Shown here one piece after another: positions 25,358 through 34,992 of a DNA stretch of 64,000 nt. Position 1 is the stretch's first letter; each line of letters starts with the position of its first letter. The notes under the pieces were generated by a model. It saw only the letters and a list, made by a program, of their open reading frames with translations, searched no databases and was not told the origin of the DNA. Location of the stretch: positions 1 through 64,000 of the forward strand of contig JAACSL010000003.1 of NCBI GenBank assembly GCA_009993955.1, given 5' to 3'. This stretch comes from Paraglaciecola sp. GTDB taxonomy: Bacteria; Pseudomonadota; Gammaproteobacteria; Enterobacterales; Alteromonadaceae. Made by a program: the position numbers and the translations under genes.

Positions 25358-27042
25358 TACAGATTCCCCTTTTTCAGTTCTTCAACCGCATAACTTGCCG
25401 CCCGCGCAGTTAATGCCATGTAAGTTAATGATGGATTGACACAGGAAGCAGACGTCATGCAGGCACCATCGGTCACAAATACATTGGGTGCATCCCAGAC
25501 TTGGTTGAAAGCGTTTAATACCGAACTTCGTGGATCTCGCCCCATACGCGCGGTACCCATTTCATGGATACCCTTGCCGATTGGCGAATCGTTATTCCAA
25601 CCATGCACGTTTTTCACCCCAGCGGCAGTGAGAATATCCATGGCATCTTGCATCATGTCTTTACGCATTCGGACTTCGTTTTCTTGCAACTCAGCATCCA
25701 TCGACAGTACCGGTAAACCCCATTTGTCTTTCTTGGTTTTGTCTAAGGTCACTTTATTCAGGTGATTGGGCAAGATCTCACCAAAGCCCGTCATGCCAAT
25801 GCTCCAGCCACCCGGCTCGGTTAAGGCTTGTTTTAAGTCAGCACCAAAACCTAGTTCTGCGACGTTGTTCTGCCAGTTACCCCGGGATGCAGAACCCTGA
25901 TAGCCAAATCCACGCAGGTAATCGCGTTTCTCACCTCCCCAGTTTCTGAACCGAGGAATATAGAAACCACAGGGACGGCGTCCTGAATAATATTTATCGT
26001 CGTAACCTTCTACTTCACCACTTGCTCCGACCGAGAGGTGGTGATCCATCACATTATGCCCTAGTTCGCCAGAGCTTGAACCGAGTCCACCTTCCCAAAT
26101 GTCAGTCGCGGAATTCATCAAAATCCAAGTCGAATTGAGCGACGAAGCATTCACAAACACAATTTTACTGGTGTATTCGTAGGTTTGATTGGTTTCAGCA
26201 TCGAGGACTTCTACACCGCGTGCGCGCTTGGTGTTTTTGTCATACAGCACTTGGGTCACGATGGAAAAAGGACGAACCGTTAAATTACCGGTGCTCATTG
26301 CTGCCGGCAAGGTGGAGGATTGCGTACTAAAATAGCCACCAAAGGGGCAGCCCAACCAACATTTATTGCGATATTGACACCCAACCCGGTTTTGTTCCGG
26401 CATGGGTTGCGTGATGTTAGCGGTACGACTGTGGATCATGTGACGAGTGCCCTTGAAGGCTTTTTCAATTCGTTTGGCAACGTCTTTTTCAACAATGTTG
26501 AGAGGCACTGGCGGTAAGAACTGACCGTCAGGCAGAACATCTAAACCCTCTTTTGTGCCGGCAATGCCCGCAAATTTTTCAACGTAGTCATACCATGGCG
26601 CAAGATCGTCATAGCGAATTGGCCAGTCGACAGCGACACCCTCGCGTTGATTGGCAGTAAAATCTTCTGCATTCCAGCGATAACTTTGACGCCCCCACAG
26701 TAACGAACGCCCGCCAACATGATAGCCTCTGAACCAATCAAAACGTTTTACTTCGGTATAAGGATGATCTTTGTGTGTGGCCCACATACCCGCGGTCATC
26801 TCATTCAGCGTATATTCCCGCGCTAGAATAGGGTTCTCTTGGCGCATCTGTTCTGTGGCTATACCACGATGCGGATAGTCCCATGCTTCATAAAATGCGT
26901 TGGTATAATCTTTAATGTGTTCGATATTGCGCCCACGCTCTAGCATTAAGACCTTTAGGCCTTTTTCTGCCAATTCTTTTGCCGCCCAACCGCCGCTGAT
27001 CCCAGAACCAACGACGATTGCATCATAATGATTGTTAGCCAT
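25357..27042 (-). CDS. GMC-family FAD oxidoreductase, probable glycoside 3-dehydrogenase large subunit
   Basis: A 561-residue flavoprotein. The Rossmann motif is VVGSGISGGWAAKELAEKG (from residue 10). GGRSLLWGRQSYRW and CWLGCPFGG follow. Near the C-terminus lie HEMGTARMG (His) and NPSLTYMALTARAA (Asn), the active-site pair of GMC enzymes. It has no leader of its own and probably rides with the Tat-exported small subunit encoded next. Relatives oxidise the 3-hydroxyl of sugars or glycosides and pass electrons to cytochrome c. Neighbouring TIM-barrel, Gfo/Idh and DUF1080 genes support a 3-keto-sugar pathway, but the sugar is unknown. Confidence 0.88.
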   Translation of the reverse strand: MANNHYDAIVVGSGISGGWAAKELAEKGLKVLMLERGRNIEHIKDYTNAFYEAWDYPHRGIATEQMRQENPILAREYTLNEMTAGMWATHKDHPYTEVKRFDWFRGYHVGGRSLLWGRQSYRWNAEDFTANQREGVAVDWPIRYDDLAPWYDYVEKFAGIAGTKEGLDVLPDGQFLPPVPLNIVEKDVAKRIEKAFKGTRHMIHSRTANITQPMPEQNRVGCQYRNKCWLGCPFGGYFSTQSSTLPAAMSTGNLTVRPFSIVTQVLYDKNTKRARGVEVLDAETNQTYEYTSKIVFVNASSLNSTWILMNSATDIWEGGLGSSSGELGHNVMDHHLSVGASGEVEGYDDKYYSGRRPCGFYIPRFRNWGGEKRDYLRGFGYQGSASRGNWQNNVAELGFGADLKQALTEPGGWSIGMTGFGEILPNHLNKVTLDKTKKDKWGLPVLSMDAELQENEVRMRKDMMQDAMDILTAAGVKNVHGWNNDSPIGKGIHEMGTARMGRDPRSSVLNAFNQVWDAPNVFVTDGACMTSASCVNPSLTYMALTARAASYAVEELKKGNL

Positions 27043-27089
27043 AATTTTCTCGTTCTACACCTTTGTTATTCGCTTTATGAGCCCGTGGT

Positions 27090-28028
27090 TTAGACATCAC
27101 AGGTATGTATTGCTTGACGTAAAACCTCCACCTTGCCCTCAACATCTTTTGCTGTGGGGATGAATTCTTGCGCCAAATACCCTGTAAAACCGGTGGCCAG
27201 AATGGCACGCGCAATGGCTGGATAAAATAGTTCCTGTGTCTCGTCAATTTCGTGACGTCCAGGCACACCAGCGGTATGGTAGTGACCAAAATATTGATAG
27301 TTATCAGTGATGGTGCGGATAATGTCACCTTCACTGATTTGCATGTGGTAAATATCGTAAAGTAATTTAAAGTTGTTGGATCCAAGGCGTTTGCATAGCG
27401 CAATCCCCCAAGCTGAATTGTCGGCAAAATAGTCAGGGTGATCCACCTTGCTATTAAACAATTCCATTTGGATAACAACACCACGCTTTTGCGCGTGTGG
27501 CAAAATTTGCTGCAACCCTGCTACTGCGTTGTCCAGACCCACTTCTGGGGAAATGCCGCGTTTGTTGCCACTAAAACAAATGAGGTTGGTATACCCAGCA
27601 TCCGCTACCAAATCGATATACCGCAAGTAGCGTTCAATGAGTTGCGGGTGAAATTGACGATCGCCCCAGCCATCCGTTAGGTTTAACTCGGCACCATTAC
27701 ACATGGATGAATGAATGCCATATTGCTTGAGCACGGGCCAATCTTCTGGCCCCACCAAGTCGATGGCGCTAAACCCCAGCGATTTCACCACCTCACATAA
27801 TTGTACGATACTTAGATCACCATAGGTCCAACGGGCAATCGCATGATGAATATTGCCCTTAAGGCCTTTGTCCACAGACCCCGTGGTTTTCGCCGAGACA
27901 GGCTGGGCGTAAGTTGATGTGCCAATGAGGGTCAGCCCGGCTGCACTGGCACTCAGTTGCTTGAGTAGTTGGCGGCGTGAATTTACACCCTCACCTGGTG
28001 CGGCGATTAACGCCTTGTTTTTTGACAT
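27090..28028 (-). CDS. Exported TIM-barrel sugar isomerase/epimerase-like protein
   Basis: About 312 residues from the ATG at 28028, chosen because AAGGG stands about eight bases upstream and the next feature is a twin-arginine leader (SRRQLLKQLSASAAG). The body is an AP-endonuclease-2/hydroxypyruvate isomerase-type barrel with IVQLCEVVKSLGFSAIDLVGPEDW, IQMELFNSK and YDIYHMQISEGD, the last carrying metal-ligand residues. It probably acts in the periplasm on the keto-sugar made by the GMC enzyme. It lies 47 bases before the GMC start on the same strand. Confidence 0.86.
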   Translation of the reverse strand: MSKNKALIAAPGEGVNSRRQLLKQLSASAAGLTLIGTSTYAQPVSAKTTGSVDKGLKGNIHHAIARWTYGDLSIVQLCEVVKSLGFSAIDLVGPEDWPVLKQYGIHSSMCNGAELNLTDGWGDRQFHPQLIERYLRYIDLVADAGYTNLICFSGNKRGISPEVGLDNAVAGLQQILPHAQKRGVVIQMELFNSKVDHPDYFADNSAWGIALCKRLGSNNFKLLYDIYHMQISEGDIIRTITDNYQYFGHYHTAGVPGRHEIDETQELFYPAIARAILATGFTGYLAQEFIPTAKDVEGKVEVLRQAIHTCDV

Positions 28029-28084
28029 TGACTTAACCCTTTGTATTTGACTCAACTCAATAGTGTTTTGTTTTCAACTGCCAC

Positions 28085-29302
28085 TCAATGGACAGTAGCC
28101 TCACCATTCACCCGACGCATCAACCAATAGAGCACGCTAAAGGCAACAATCAAAATGATGGGAAAAACAAAAAGTTTGAGCAGGACTTGCTGGCCAGCAA
28201 TCACTTCTACCAAGGCTGGATCTGGGCTGAGCAAATGCGCTTCGCTGCGCGCTGCGTCAAACCACCCACCGATGACTGGATTCCAAAAACCAGCGGCAAA
28301 CATGCCTGCACCGCCTAGTAAAGACATACCCAAAGCACCAGTTTGTGGCGTGTATACGGCAACGGCTCCAACCATGGTGGGCCAAAAATATGTACAGCCT
28401 AGGGCAAATAAAATGGCGGCAACGTAGATCATCATGCCACTCGCCTGACTCATCATAAAAATACCGCTAGCCGCTAATATTGCCGAGCCTAATAGTACGC
28501 CATTGGGGTTAAGACGGTGAATAACTGGCCCCGCATAAAAACGGCCGACAGCCATTAAGCCGGTAATCATGGCAAGAATTAACATGGGTGATACGCCGGT
28601 AGAACCGAGTATTTTCTCAATCCACTGCTGAGTACCAAGTTCTGTTGTGGCTGTGAGGGTCATGCAGACAATCAAAAACAAATAAAGCGGTGAGATCAAA
28701 CCTTTGATGTTACTCAGGGTCGACGTTTCTTCTTTGCCAAACTCTGGGAAGCGCGTGGTCATGATCATGTAGCCGTAGATGAAACTTGGCAGCAGAATCA
28801 TCGCAACCTTTTCCTGCCAGCCAAACCCTAAGCTGTCCATAAAGGTGGATAACAACGCGCCGATCACGATGCCACCAGGAAACCACACATGAAAGCGGTT
28901 GAGCATGGTGACTTTTCTATCGTGGTAGGTGCTAGCAATTAAGGGGTTGCAGCCAGCCTCGACAGCGCCGTTGGCGAAACCAATCATAAACGACGAAATT
29001 ATTAAACCCCAAAATCCGTCAGCCAGAATGGTTAAAACCAAGCCCGCTACATGACAAACAAAAGCCAAGCCAATAAGGCGCTTAGCTCCAATCAAATTAT
29101 ACAATACACCACCAAAAATGGTGGCCGTCGGAAACCCCCAAAATGCCATGGCGTTGATCCAGCCTAACTCGGTATCAGATAAGGAAAACTGCTCTCCTAA
29201 CTGGCCCAGGATACCGGCGCGAATGGCAAAGGTCATGGCTGTCACAATCAGTGAAATACAGCATAAAGTAAAAATACGCGGAGGATTAACAGTGGTGTTC
29301 AT
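28085..29302 (-). CDS. MFS transporter, sugar-type
   Basis: A 405-residue inner-membrane protein with about twelve hydrophobic segments. The first begins at FTLCCISLIVTAMTFAI, and a GAKRLIGL loop lies between TM2 and TM3. The family is the major facilitator superfamily, probably importing the (keto-)sugar handled by the surrounding enzymes. It sits mid-operon with 17 bases to the upstream gene. The substrate cannot be read from sequence. Confidence 0.88.
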   Translation of the reverse strand: MNTTVNPPRIFTLCCISLIVTAMTFAIRAGILGQLGEQFSLSDTELGWINAMAFWGFPTATIFGGVLYNLIGAKRLIGLAFVCHVAGLVLTILADGFWGLIISSFMIGFANGAVEAGCNPLIASTYHDRKVTMLNRFHVWFPGGIVIGALLSTFMDSLGFGWQEKVAMILLPSFIYGYMIMTTRFPEFGKEETSTLSNIKGLISPLYLFLIVCMTLTATTELGTQQWIEKILGSTGVSPMLILAMITGLMAVGRFYAGPVIHRLNPNGVLLGSAILAASGIFMMSQASGMMIYVAAILFALGCTYFWPTMVGAVAVYTPQTGALGMSLLGGAGMFAAGFWNPVIGGWFDAARSEAHLLSPDPALVEVIAGQQVLLKLFVFPIILIVAFSVLYWLMRRVNGEATVH

Positions 29303-29319
29303 TTAGCACTCTCTTATTG

Positions 29320-30372
29320 TTAGATACCTAAAATCTGCTTATTAAGTTTGATGTCCTGACCGTTTCCAGCAAAATCATCAAACGCTTTCTCTGTGGGGCG
29401 AATTAAATGCTCGGCGATAAATTTTGCACCTTCTTCAGCACCGTCGATGGGATGTTTGATGCAGCATTCCCACTCCATCACCGCCCAACCCGCATAACCG
29501 TATTGCGTTAGTTTGGAGAAAATCGCGCCAAAATTGATTTGTCCGTCACCCAATGAACGAAAGCGACCGGGACGATCTATCCAACTCTGGTAACCACCGT
29601 AAACACCACAGCGCCCCGATGGCGTGAACTCTGCATCTTTGACATGAAAGGCTTTGATGCGTTCATGGTAAATATCAATAAAGGCTAAGTAATCAAGCTG
29701 CTGCAAGACAAAGTGACTGGGATCGTAAAGTATATTGGCGCGCGGGTGGTTGTTTACCGCCGCTAAAAAACGCTCAAAAGTAACGCCATCGTGTAAGTCT
29801 TCTCCAGGATGTAACTCGTAACAAACGTCGACACCCGCCTCATCGAAAGCATTTAGAATCGGCACCCAGCGTTTGGCAAGTTCTGCAAAACCCATGTCTA
29901 CCAATCCTTGTGGACGCTGGGGCCATGGATAAAAAGTGTGCCATAACAGAGCGCCAGAAAAACTGGCGTGACTTTGCAGATTAAAACGCTGGCTCGCTTT
30001 GGCCGCGTGTTTGAGCTGTTGCACTGCCCAAGCTGTGCGCTCTGCAGGCTTGTTGTGCAGTTCAACGGGTGCAAAACCATCAAACATGCGGTCGTAGGCA
30101 GGATTTACCGCAACGAGTTGGCCTTGTAAGTGAGTGGACAATTCTGTGATGGACAGCCCAGCAGCGGCAGCGGTACCAATGATGTCGTCGCAATAAGTTT
30201 GGCTGGTGGCTGCCGTTTCCAAATCAAACAAACGCTTATCCCAGGTAGGAATTTGGATGCCTTTAAACCCTATGCCTCCCGCCCACTTGCATATCTCAGC
30301 GAAACTATTAAACGGGCTCTCGTCTGCGGCAAACTGTGCTAAAAAAATGCCTGGGCCTTTTATCTTCTGCAT
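29320..30372 (-). CDS. Cytosolic TIM-barrel sugar phosphate isomerase/epimerase-like protein
   Basis: A 350-residue AP-endonuclease-2-type barrel without a leader. Metal-site motifs: CYELHPGEDLHDG (Glu, His), ILYDPSHFVLQQ (Asp, His), FHVKDAEF and VMEWECC (Glu). Such proteins next to Gfo/Idh/MocA genes often interconvert keto-sugars or inosose-like compounds. It starts nine bases after the Gfo/Idh gene ends, so the two are tightly coupled. Confidence 0.88.
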   Translation of the reverse strand: MQKIKGPGIFLAQFAADESPFNSFAEICKWAGGIGFKGIQIPTWDKRLFDLETAATSQTYCDDIIGTAAAAGLSITELSTHLQGQLVAVNPAYDRMFDGFAPVELHNKPAERTAWAVQQLKHAAKASQRFNLQSHASFSGALLWHTFYPWPQRPQGLVDMGFAELAKRWVPILNAFDEAGVDVCYELHPGEDLHDGVTFERFLAAVNNHPRANILYDPSHFVLQQLDYLAFIDIYHERIKAFHVKDAEFTPSGRCGVYGGYQSWIDRPGRFRSLGDGQINFGAIFSKLTQYGYAGWAVMEWECCIKHPIDGAEEGAKFIAEHLIRPTEKAFDDFAGNGQDIKLNKQILGI

Positions 30373-30381
30373 GTGTTTCTC

Positions 30382-31548
30382 CTACTGTCCTTTTATGCTG
30401 AACGTATGCCATTTTTGCTCAGATTGACTGGCTCGAACGCTCTGTTCAATGAAGGCCATGCCACGAATGGCCTCGTTAATTCCTGGCGTATCAAACAAGC
30501 TATTATCACAGGCTTGACCCGCTTCAAAGGCGCTGATCTGGGCAGCAAAATTTTTATAAATATTGGCAAAAGCTTCTAAATATCCTTCGGGATGCCCGGC
30601 CGGTGTGCGCGTCGCTGTTTGCGCATTGGCACAAAACTCGCCAACGCCAGTGCGAATGATTTGACTGGGTAGGGTATTGAATTTCATGACAAGGGTATTG
30701 GGCTCTTGTTGAGACCAATCCAAGCTGGCTTTTTCACCATATACTCGTAAGCGTAGAGCATTTTCCTCGCCAACAGCGATTTGACTGGCGAGCAAGACAC
30801 CTCGCGCACCATTGGTAAAGCGCAAGAAAATACTACCGTCGTCATCCAACAAACGACCCGGCACCACAGCACCCAAATCGGCACACATTGCGCTAATGTG
30901 GCTGCCAGTTACGTATTCCGCTAAATTGGCGGCATGTACGCCAATGTCGCCCATGCAGCAACTTATGCCCGCTTTACTTGGATCAATGCGCCAACTCGCT
31001 TGTTTACCCGCATCATTGGATTTATCGGCTAACCAGCCTTGATGGTATTCGACCACCACTTTGGTCACGTTACCGAGGGCATTCTGAGCCACTAAGTGTT
31101 TGGCTTGCTTGATCAATGGATAACCGTTGTATGTATGGGTAAGACCGTACAATCTGCCAGTTTTTTTTATGATCTCGGCTAGTTGTAAGGCTTCGGCTAA
31201 ATCAAAGGTAGCGGGTTTGTCACTCAGTACATGAAAACCTGCTTCAAGTGCGGCTTTGGCGACAGGAAAATGCATGTGATTCGGCGTGACGATTGCCACA
31301 AACTGCATGCGCTGCGCCGGGGGAAGTTGTGCCTCTTGTTCAAACATTTGCTGGTAGCTGGGGTAGCAACGCGGGTCGGGTAAAAATAAAGCCTGACCGG
31401 ATTCCACGCTGCGAGCTGGGTCTGAGCTAAAAGCACCGCACACCAGATCTATTTGTCCGTCTAAATTTGCCGCCATACGATGCACGGCACCGATGAAGGC
31501 ACCATGACCGCCACCCACCATGCCCATGCGTATTTTTTGTTTTAGCAT
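30382..31548 (-). CDS. Gfo/Idh/MocA-family NAD(P)-dependent oxidoreductase
   Basis: 388 residues from the ATG at 31548; the open frame runs upstream to 31968 but that part has no family similarity. The Rossmann start is IRMGMVGGGHGAFIGAVHRMAA. FVAIVTPNHMHFPVAKAAL and the dehydrogenase motif LSDKPATFDLAEA (EKP-type Lys) follow. It probably oxidises or reduces a (keto-)sugar in the cytosol. It is the first gene of the seven-gene operon 31548-23919, and its upstream region holds inverted repeats. Confidence 0.9.
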   Translation of the reverse strand: MLKQKIRMGMVGGGHGAFIGAVHRMAANLDGQIDLVCGAFSSDPARSVESGQALFLPDPRCYPSYQQMFEQEAQLPPAQRMQFVAIVTPNHMHFPVAKAALEAGFHVLSDKPATFDLAEALQLAEIIKKTGRLYGLTHTYNGYPLIKQAKHLVAQNALGNVTKVVVEYHQGWLADKSNDAGKQASWRIDPSKAGISCCMGDIGVHAANLAEYVTGSHISAMCADLGAVVPGRLLDDDGSIFLRFTNGARGVLLASQIAVGEENALRLRVYGEKASLDWSQQEPNTLVMKFNTLPSQIIRTGVGEFCANAQTATRTPAGHPEGYLEAFANIYKNFAAQISAFEAGQACDNSLFDTPGINEAIRGMAFIEQSVRASQSEQKWHTFSIKGQ

Positions 31549-31921
31549 TGTTACCTGCTTTAGTTCACTTTGAACGTCAAACGTTAATACAATGTTAATC
31601 ATGTTAACGCGCTTGCTGGGCAGTGAACTACGATAAAATCGGCAATTGCATGCAACAAATTCGGCGTTTGACCCTGTGCAAGCCATTTTTTGTTGGCATA
31701 ATTTGTCATGGCAAGGTGCATACATTACGCTACTTGAAGATGAACAAGCGTGTGACTGCCCACCACCAGTTGAGAATTTAATTTGGCTATGGCAAGGTAG
31801 CTTTGTTGCCGTAACAGGCTTACTAGTTGGTGCCATGGAAAGCGCAACCACTTTGTCAGTTTTGAGTGTGTATTGCCATCTCTTCACACCAACTTGGTGA
31901 ATTCTGATAGGAGCTAGGTCT
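31549..31921. promoter_or_regulatory. Divergent control region between the sugar operon and the FIST gene
   Basis: This 373-base gap must carry the promoter of the seven-gene sugar operon (minus) and of the FIST operon (plus). AACGT-CAA-ACGTT (31573-31585) and GTTAA-TCATG-TTAAC (31594-31608) are small inverted repeats 25-60 bases upstream of the Gfo/Idh start, placed like operators. The stretch 31646-31900 is open in one plus frame from a TTG but lacks a ribosome site and family features, so I do not call it a gene. Confidence 0.4.
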
Positions 31922-33061
31922 GTGAATTCATTATTTTCTGCGGTGGCATTTACGCAGCACATCGACAAACACGAGTTTGTGCAACACCTCGACCATGTAT
32001 TGGCGAGTCAGCCTCAAGGTTTGATGATCTTGTGTGCCCATCATCAAGTTGATGAATTAGACTTTTTGCATGTGTTATTGCCGAGTCTCCCTCTGCCGGT
32101 ATTTGGCGGCATCTTCCCCAGTGTTTTGTTTCAAACTCAGGTACATGAACAAGGCATTCTTATCGCTGGTTTGCGTGAACACATTGTTGTTGAACACCAA
32201 CGTGAGATCAGCCAAAACACCGAACTTAATTTCACCCTATCTGATGGCTATACACAGTGTCATTCAGTCCTCGTATTGGTTGATGGTTTGAGTAGAAACA
32301 TCGACGCCTACTTGCAACGTTTGTTCGATTTGCTTGGTCATCAAGTGAAGGTGGTGGGTGGTGGCGCGGGGTTCATGAGTTTCAAACAACAGGCCTGTTT
32401 GCTCAGCAATCAGGGTTTGCTGGTGGACAGTTTATTGGTAGTGGGTATGCAACAGCATTGGGAACTGGCCATTGGTCATGGCTGGGAACCACTAGCCGGT
32501 CCGTTTCTTGCCAGCTCGGTGGATGACAATCGCATCATTGAGCTGAATTTTCAAAGCGCCGCACAGGTCTATCAAGAAACCGTTAAGCAGCACAGTGCAT
32601 TGTCATTTGCGGATGATTTCTTCTCCATTTCTAAGACTTATCCCTTTGGTTTGGCCCGCCTGGATGACGATATGTTAGTCCGTGACCCCATTACCCGCGA
32701 CGGTGATAGTTTAGTGTGTGTGGGCAAGATCCCTGAACATACCCTGCTGTACATTTTGCAAGGTCAAGCTCAAGGGTTGATTGCCGCCTCAGTTAACGCA
32801 GTGAGCGATGTGCTCACTAAACATCAATTGAGCAGTGAATTTGGTGATGCATTGATCTTCGATTGCATCAGTCGAAAACTGTTTTTACAGGAAGAATTCA
32901 GTGCAGAATTACGGGGTATTTCTGAGTTATTTCCGACACCTCAGCAAAGCATGGGGGCGCTGGTGCTGGGTGAAATAGCCACCGGTTTGTCAGGATCGAT
33001 TAATTTCCATAACAAAACAGCGGTAACCGCTGTTTGTATGCAAGCGCGATGTGAGTCATGA
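31922..33061 (+). CDS. FIST-domain sensor protein
   Basis: A 379-residue cytosolic protein with the FIST N and FIST C regions: GLMILCAHHQVDELDFLHVLLPSL near the start, VVGGGAGFM at about 140-150, GHGWEPLAGPF at about 190 and a C-terminal GALVLGEIATG. FIST domains are predicted small-ligand (amino-acid-like) sensors for signal-transduction proteins. The start is GTG at 31922 with TAGGAG at a good distance. Its stop overlaps the ATG of the GGDEF-EAL gene, so it is very likely the input partner of that protein. Confidence 0.88.
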   Translation: MNSLFSAVAFTQHIDKHEFVQHLDHVLASQPQGLMILCAHHQVDELDFLHVLLPSLPLPVFGGIFPSVLFQTQVHEQGILIAGLREHIVVEHQREISQNTELNFTLSDGYTQCHSVLVLVDGLSRNIDAYLQRLFDLLGHQVKVVGGGAGFMSFKQQACLLSNQGLLVDSLLVVGMQQHWELAIGHGWEPLAGPFLASSVDDNRIIELNFQSAAQVYQETVKQHSALSFADDFFSISKTYPFGLARLDDDMLVRDPITRDGDSLVCVGKIPEHTLLYILQGQAQGLIAASVNAVSDVLTKHQLSSEFGDALIFDCISRKLFLQEEFSAELRGISELFPTPQQSMGALVLGEIATGLSGSINFHNKTAVTAVCMQARCES

Positions 33062-34887
33062 AAAAACAAGGCAATTTGGCCATGGCGCCACTCAACCGCA
33101 CCTTGCAACTTATTTCAATTCAGCATGAACTGGCCATGAGTATCGGCTTAGAGCTCAACCTTGATTCAATGCTCACTACGTTTATGCAACGGATCCAGCA
33201 ACGCTTAAGTTTAAGGGCTGTGTATATTTATTCTGATGATCACCTCACGCAGCCCCAATGGTCCTATCCGAATCATGTGCTTGAGCCTCAGCAAAGTGCG
33301 GTACTGCAGCAGGCAATACAAAGTTTCAACGCCCAACCAGTTGCTGTTTACACCCTGGATGACACGGCACTTATTTATCTGTTCCGCATTGCCAAGTTAG
33401 GCACGTTAGTGCTGCAACGCAGCTATCAAGCGATTGATTTATCAGTACTGCATGCCTTAAAACCCTTGATCACGCGTTTGGCCGTGAGTTGTCAGGCCTG
33501 TTTAGAACATCAAGCGCTAAAAGATGAAGTGGCCGCTCGTCAGTTAATTGAACAACAATTACTGGCACAAACGTTTGAAGATGCGCTGACACATTTGCCC
33601 AATCGAAAAAGCTTTAATCTGAGCTTACAAAGAGAACTGAACGAAATTGGTCAGCGCCAGCAAAGTTGTGCGGTATTTTTTATCGACGTTGATCGCTTCA
33701 AACTTGTCAATGACGCTCTCGGTCATGCAGTAGGCGATGAGTTACTGACCGCCGTGGCTGCAAAATTGAGTCAATGCATTCGTAAAGAAGATATTTTGGC
33801 TCGGGTTGGTGGTGATGAGTTTACCTTATTACTCAAAGATCTTGGTGCTGATCAACGCGAGGCAACGGAAAAAGCCAGCGTTATTGCCCAAAAAATCATG
33901 CGGATCACTGCTCAGCCGCTGAAACTGCATCAACACACCGTGCATATTTCATTGAGTATTGGCATTTGTATGTATCCGAGTGCTCAGCTTCCCACGGAAA
34001 AACGTCACGCCAATTTGGCGGCAAGCATCGTCAGTAATGCAGACCTAGCCATGTATGTTGTGAAGCATAATAACCGCAATGGCTATTTGTTTTATCATCT
34101 TGAATTGCACGTGTCAGCCCTGCGCCGCACGAATATTGAAAAGCAACTGCATACCGCGTTACATCAAGATGAATTTCAATTGTTTTTACAACCGCTGGTC
34201 AATAATAAAGGTGAGGTCATCGCCGCAGAGGCATTGCTGCGTTGGCAGAATAAAGAGTTAGGATGGGTGAGTCCTGCGGAATTTATTCCTATTGCCGAAG
34301 AATGCGGTTTAATCGTGGAGATCAGCGATTGGGTAGTATTAAGCGCTTGTCAGTTGATTGCAGAACTTGAGCAATTACAGGCATTTAGCACTCTACAATA
34401 CATCAGTATAAACATTAGCCCTCGACATTTTAATCAGCCACTTTTTGTCTCGGGTTTACTCGAGGCCGTGGCGCAGTTCAATATTGAGCATGCCCACCTG
34501 CGCTTAGAAATTACTGAAGGTGTTGCATTAGAAGATATCGAACGAGCGATTGAGATCATGCAAGTGCTACGCGAGCAACATTTATATTTTATGTTGGATG
34601 ATTTTGGTAATGGTTACTCGTCCCTCTCATATCTGCATAAATTACCCCTGCATGCGGTAAAAATTGATCGCAGTTTTATCAGTCAAATCGACCAACAGGC
34701 GAGTAATCAAGTGATTGTGAATGCCATGATCGGCATCAGTGCACATTTTTCCTTGACCTGCATCGTTGAAGGCATAGAAAACGCCGCTGAAGCGCATTTT
34801 TTTGCTCCTCATGATATCGCTGCGTTTCAAGGATTTCATTTTTTTAAACCGATGCCACAGTCACAATTTCTCTCAATACTGGCATAA
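33058..34887 (+). CDS. GGDEF-EAL c-di-GMP turnover protein, FIST partner
   Basis: A 609-residue soluble protein. Residues about 10-150 may be a GAF-like domain. GGDEF lies at about 165-345, with RVGGDEF (251-255) and an I-site RKED (242-245). EAL lies at about 360-605, with EALLRW (391-396), SINISPRHF, LRLEITEG, and DDFGNGYSSLSYL followed by KIDRSF, all the metal-binding residues one expects. Both cyclase and phosphodiesterase activity are possible. The ATGA overlap with the FIST stop implies co-translation. Confidence 0.92.
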   Translation: MKKQGNLAMAPLNRTLQLISIQHELAMSIGLELNLDSMLTTFMQRIQQRLSLRAVYIYSDDHLTQPQWSYPNHVLEPQQSAVLQQAIQSFNAQPVAVYTLDDTALIYLFRIAKLGTLVLQRSYQAIDLSVLHALKPLITRLAVSCQACLEHQALKDEVAARQLIEQQLLAQTFEDALTHLPNRKSFNLSLQRELNEIGQRQQSCAVFFIDVDRFKLVNDALGHAVGDELLTAVAAKLSQCIRKEDILARVGGDEFTLLLKDLGADQREATEKASVIAQKIMRITAQPLKLHQHTVHISLSIGICMYPSAQLPTEKRHANLAASIVSNADLAMYVVKHNNRNGYLFYHLELHVSALRRTNIEKQLHTALHQDEFQLFLQPLVNNKGEVIAAEALLRWQNKELGWVSPAEFIPIAEECGLIVEISDWVVLSACQLIAELEQLQAFSTLQYISINISPRHFNQPLFVSGLLEAVAQFNIEHAHLRLEITEGVALEDIERAIEIMQVLREQHLYFMLDDFGNGYSSLSYLHKLPLHAVKIDRSFISQIDQQASNQVIVNAMIGISAHFSLTCIVEGIENAAEAHFFAPHDIAAFQGFHFFKPMPQSQFLSILA

Positions 34888-34992
34888 AGCATCCGTAAAT
34901 TTAGGCCATAGGCAGGTGCAAAGGCTTGTTATGTTGTACAAAAAATAGCCTACACTGACAGACACACTGTGCAACTAAATTAAGGACTTCAC

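Noticed and set aside
31646-31900. Plus-strand open frame of 84 codons from a TTG
   Set aside because: No ribosome site, no recognisable product, and it lies in the divergent control region.
31549-31968. 140-residue N-terminal extension of the Gfo/Idh oxidoreductase
   Set aside because: The family begins at MLKQKIRMGMVGGG; the upstream part is Cys- and Ser-rich with no family match and covers the divergent promoter region.
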